Part shown: piece after piece, positions 6,213-6,296 of the stretch | Numbering within the stretch: position 1 is the stretch's first letter | How the letters are laid out: every line of letters begins with the position of its first letter | Assembly: GCA_947175845.1 (NCBI GenBank) | Contig: CAMWOK010000183.1 | Location: 1 to 6,296 of the forward strand | Source of the DNA: an uncultured Lachnospiraceae bacterium | GTDB taxonomy: Bacteria; Bacillota; Clostridia; Lachnospirales; Lachnospiraceae | Length of the DNA stretch: 6,296 bases | Direction of reading: 5' to 3' | Made by a program: the position numbers and the translations under genes | The notes under the pieces: generated by a model | What the model saw: the letters and a program-made list of their open reading frames with translations, nothing else | The model's database searches: none | Told to the model about the DNA's origin: nothing

Positions 6213-6296
6213 TGATTTTATTTGTCATTTTCTCTGTTTTAACAATTATAATCCATTATTTTTATACATTTTATCTATAATTCTTTTGCTTTTCAC

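Larger units (their letters stand above)
6092..6296 (-). promoter_or_regulatory. AT-rich leader and probable promoter region of the operon
   Basis: This stretch is far more AT-rich than the genes; positions 6181-6240 are only 12/60 G+C. No supported gene lies in it. The best minus-strand promoter candidate I find is a -10-like TATAAA (6156-6161) with a weak ATGACT (6177-6182) 15 bases upstream; the spacing is short, so this is tentative. A TATAAT occurs on the minus strand at 6245-6250 without a good -35. On the plus strand, TTGTCA (6222-6227) and TATAAT (6247-6252) are 19 bases apart and could drive a divergent gene outside the window. The binding-protein ribosome binding site is GGGAGG at 6100-6105. 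Confidence 0.5.

Noticed and set aside
6188..6250. Riboswitch in the leader
   Set aside because: Apart from the small palindrome at 6129-6145, I see no multi-stem structure or known aptamer motif; the region is nearly all A and T.
6246..6296. Short minus-strand frame GTG to TAA at the right edge (16 codons), possibly the end of an upstream gene
   Set aside because: It is too short and AT-rich to judge; other frames are equally open or closed and no ribosome site or family match is visible.

Overview
This window looks like part of a beta-mannan (mannan, glucomannan or galactoglucomannan oligosaccharide) utilisation operon of a gut Firmicute, most likely a Lachnospiraceae member close to Roseburia. 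This assignment rests on protein families, gene order, strong GGAGG-type ribosome binding sites and the very AT-rich leader. I ran no database search, so the genus is an inference.

All six genes lie on the minus strand and read from right to left. A roughly 205-base AT-rich leader (6092-6296) precedes a lipoprotein solute-binding protein (4655-6091). A 103-base spacer follows, containing a strong hairpin at 4606-4634. Next come two ABC sugar permeases (3562-4551 and 2720-3565, overlapping by 4 bases), a cellobiose/mannobiose 2-epimerase (1505-2698), a GH130 subfamily 1-type mannosylglucose phosphorylase (325-1503) and the first 93 codons of an SGNH acetylesterase that runs off the left edge (1-280). 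Gaps after the first spacer are -4, 21, 1 and 44 bases, so one transcript is likely. No gap over 300 bases is left unexplained.

The genes form a coherent route. The lipoprotein captures manno-oligosaccharides and the two permeases import them, with an ATPase that is not encoded here. The esterase would remove acetyl groups inside the cell. The epimerase converts the reducing-end mannose of beta-1,4-mannobiose to glucose, giving mannosyl-glucose. The phosphorylase splits that with phosphate into mannose-1-phosphate and glucose, conserving bond energy. Enzymes that trim longer chains (GH113, GH36, GH3 or a second GH130 are known partners in Roseburia) and a LacI-type regulator would be expected outside the window.

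I do not see a new type of system. The points most worth checking are non-coding or compositional: the hairpin between the binding protein and the first permease, a palindrome just upstream of the operon, and a clear GC difference between the transport and enzyme genes.
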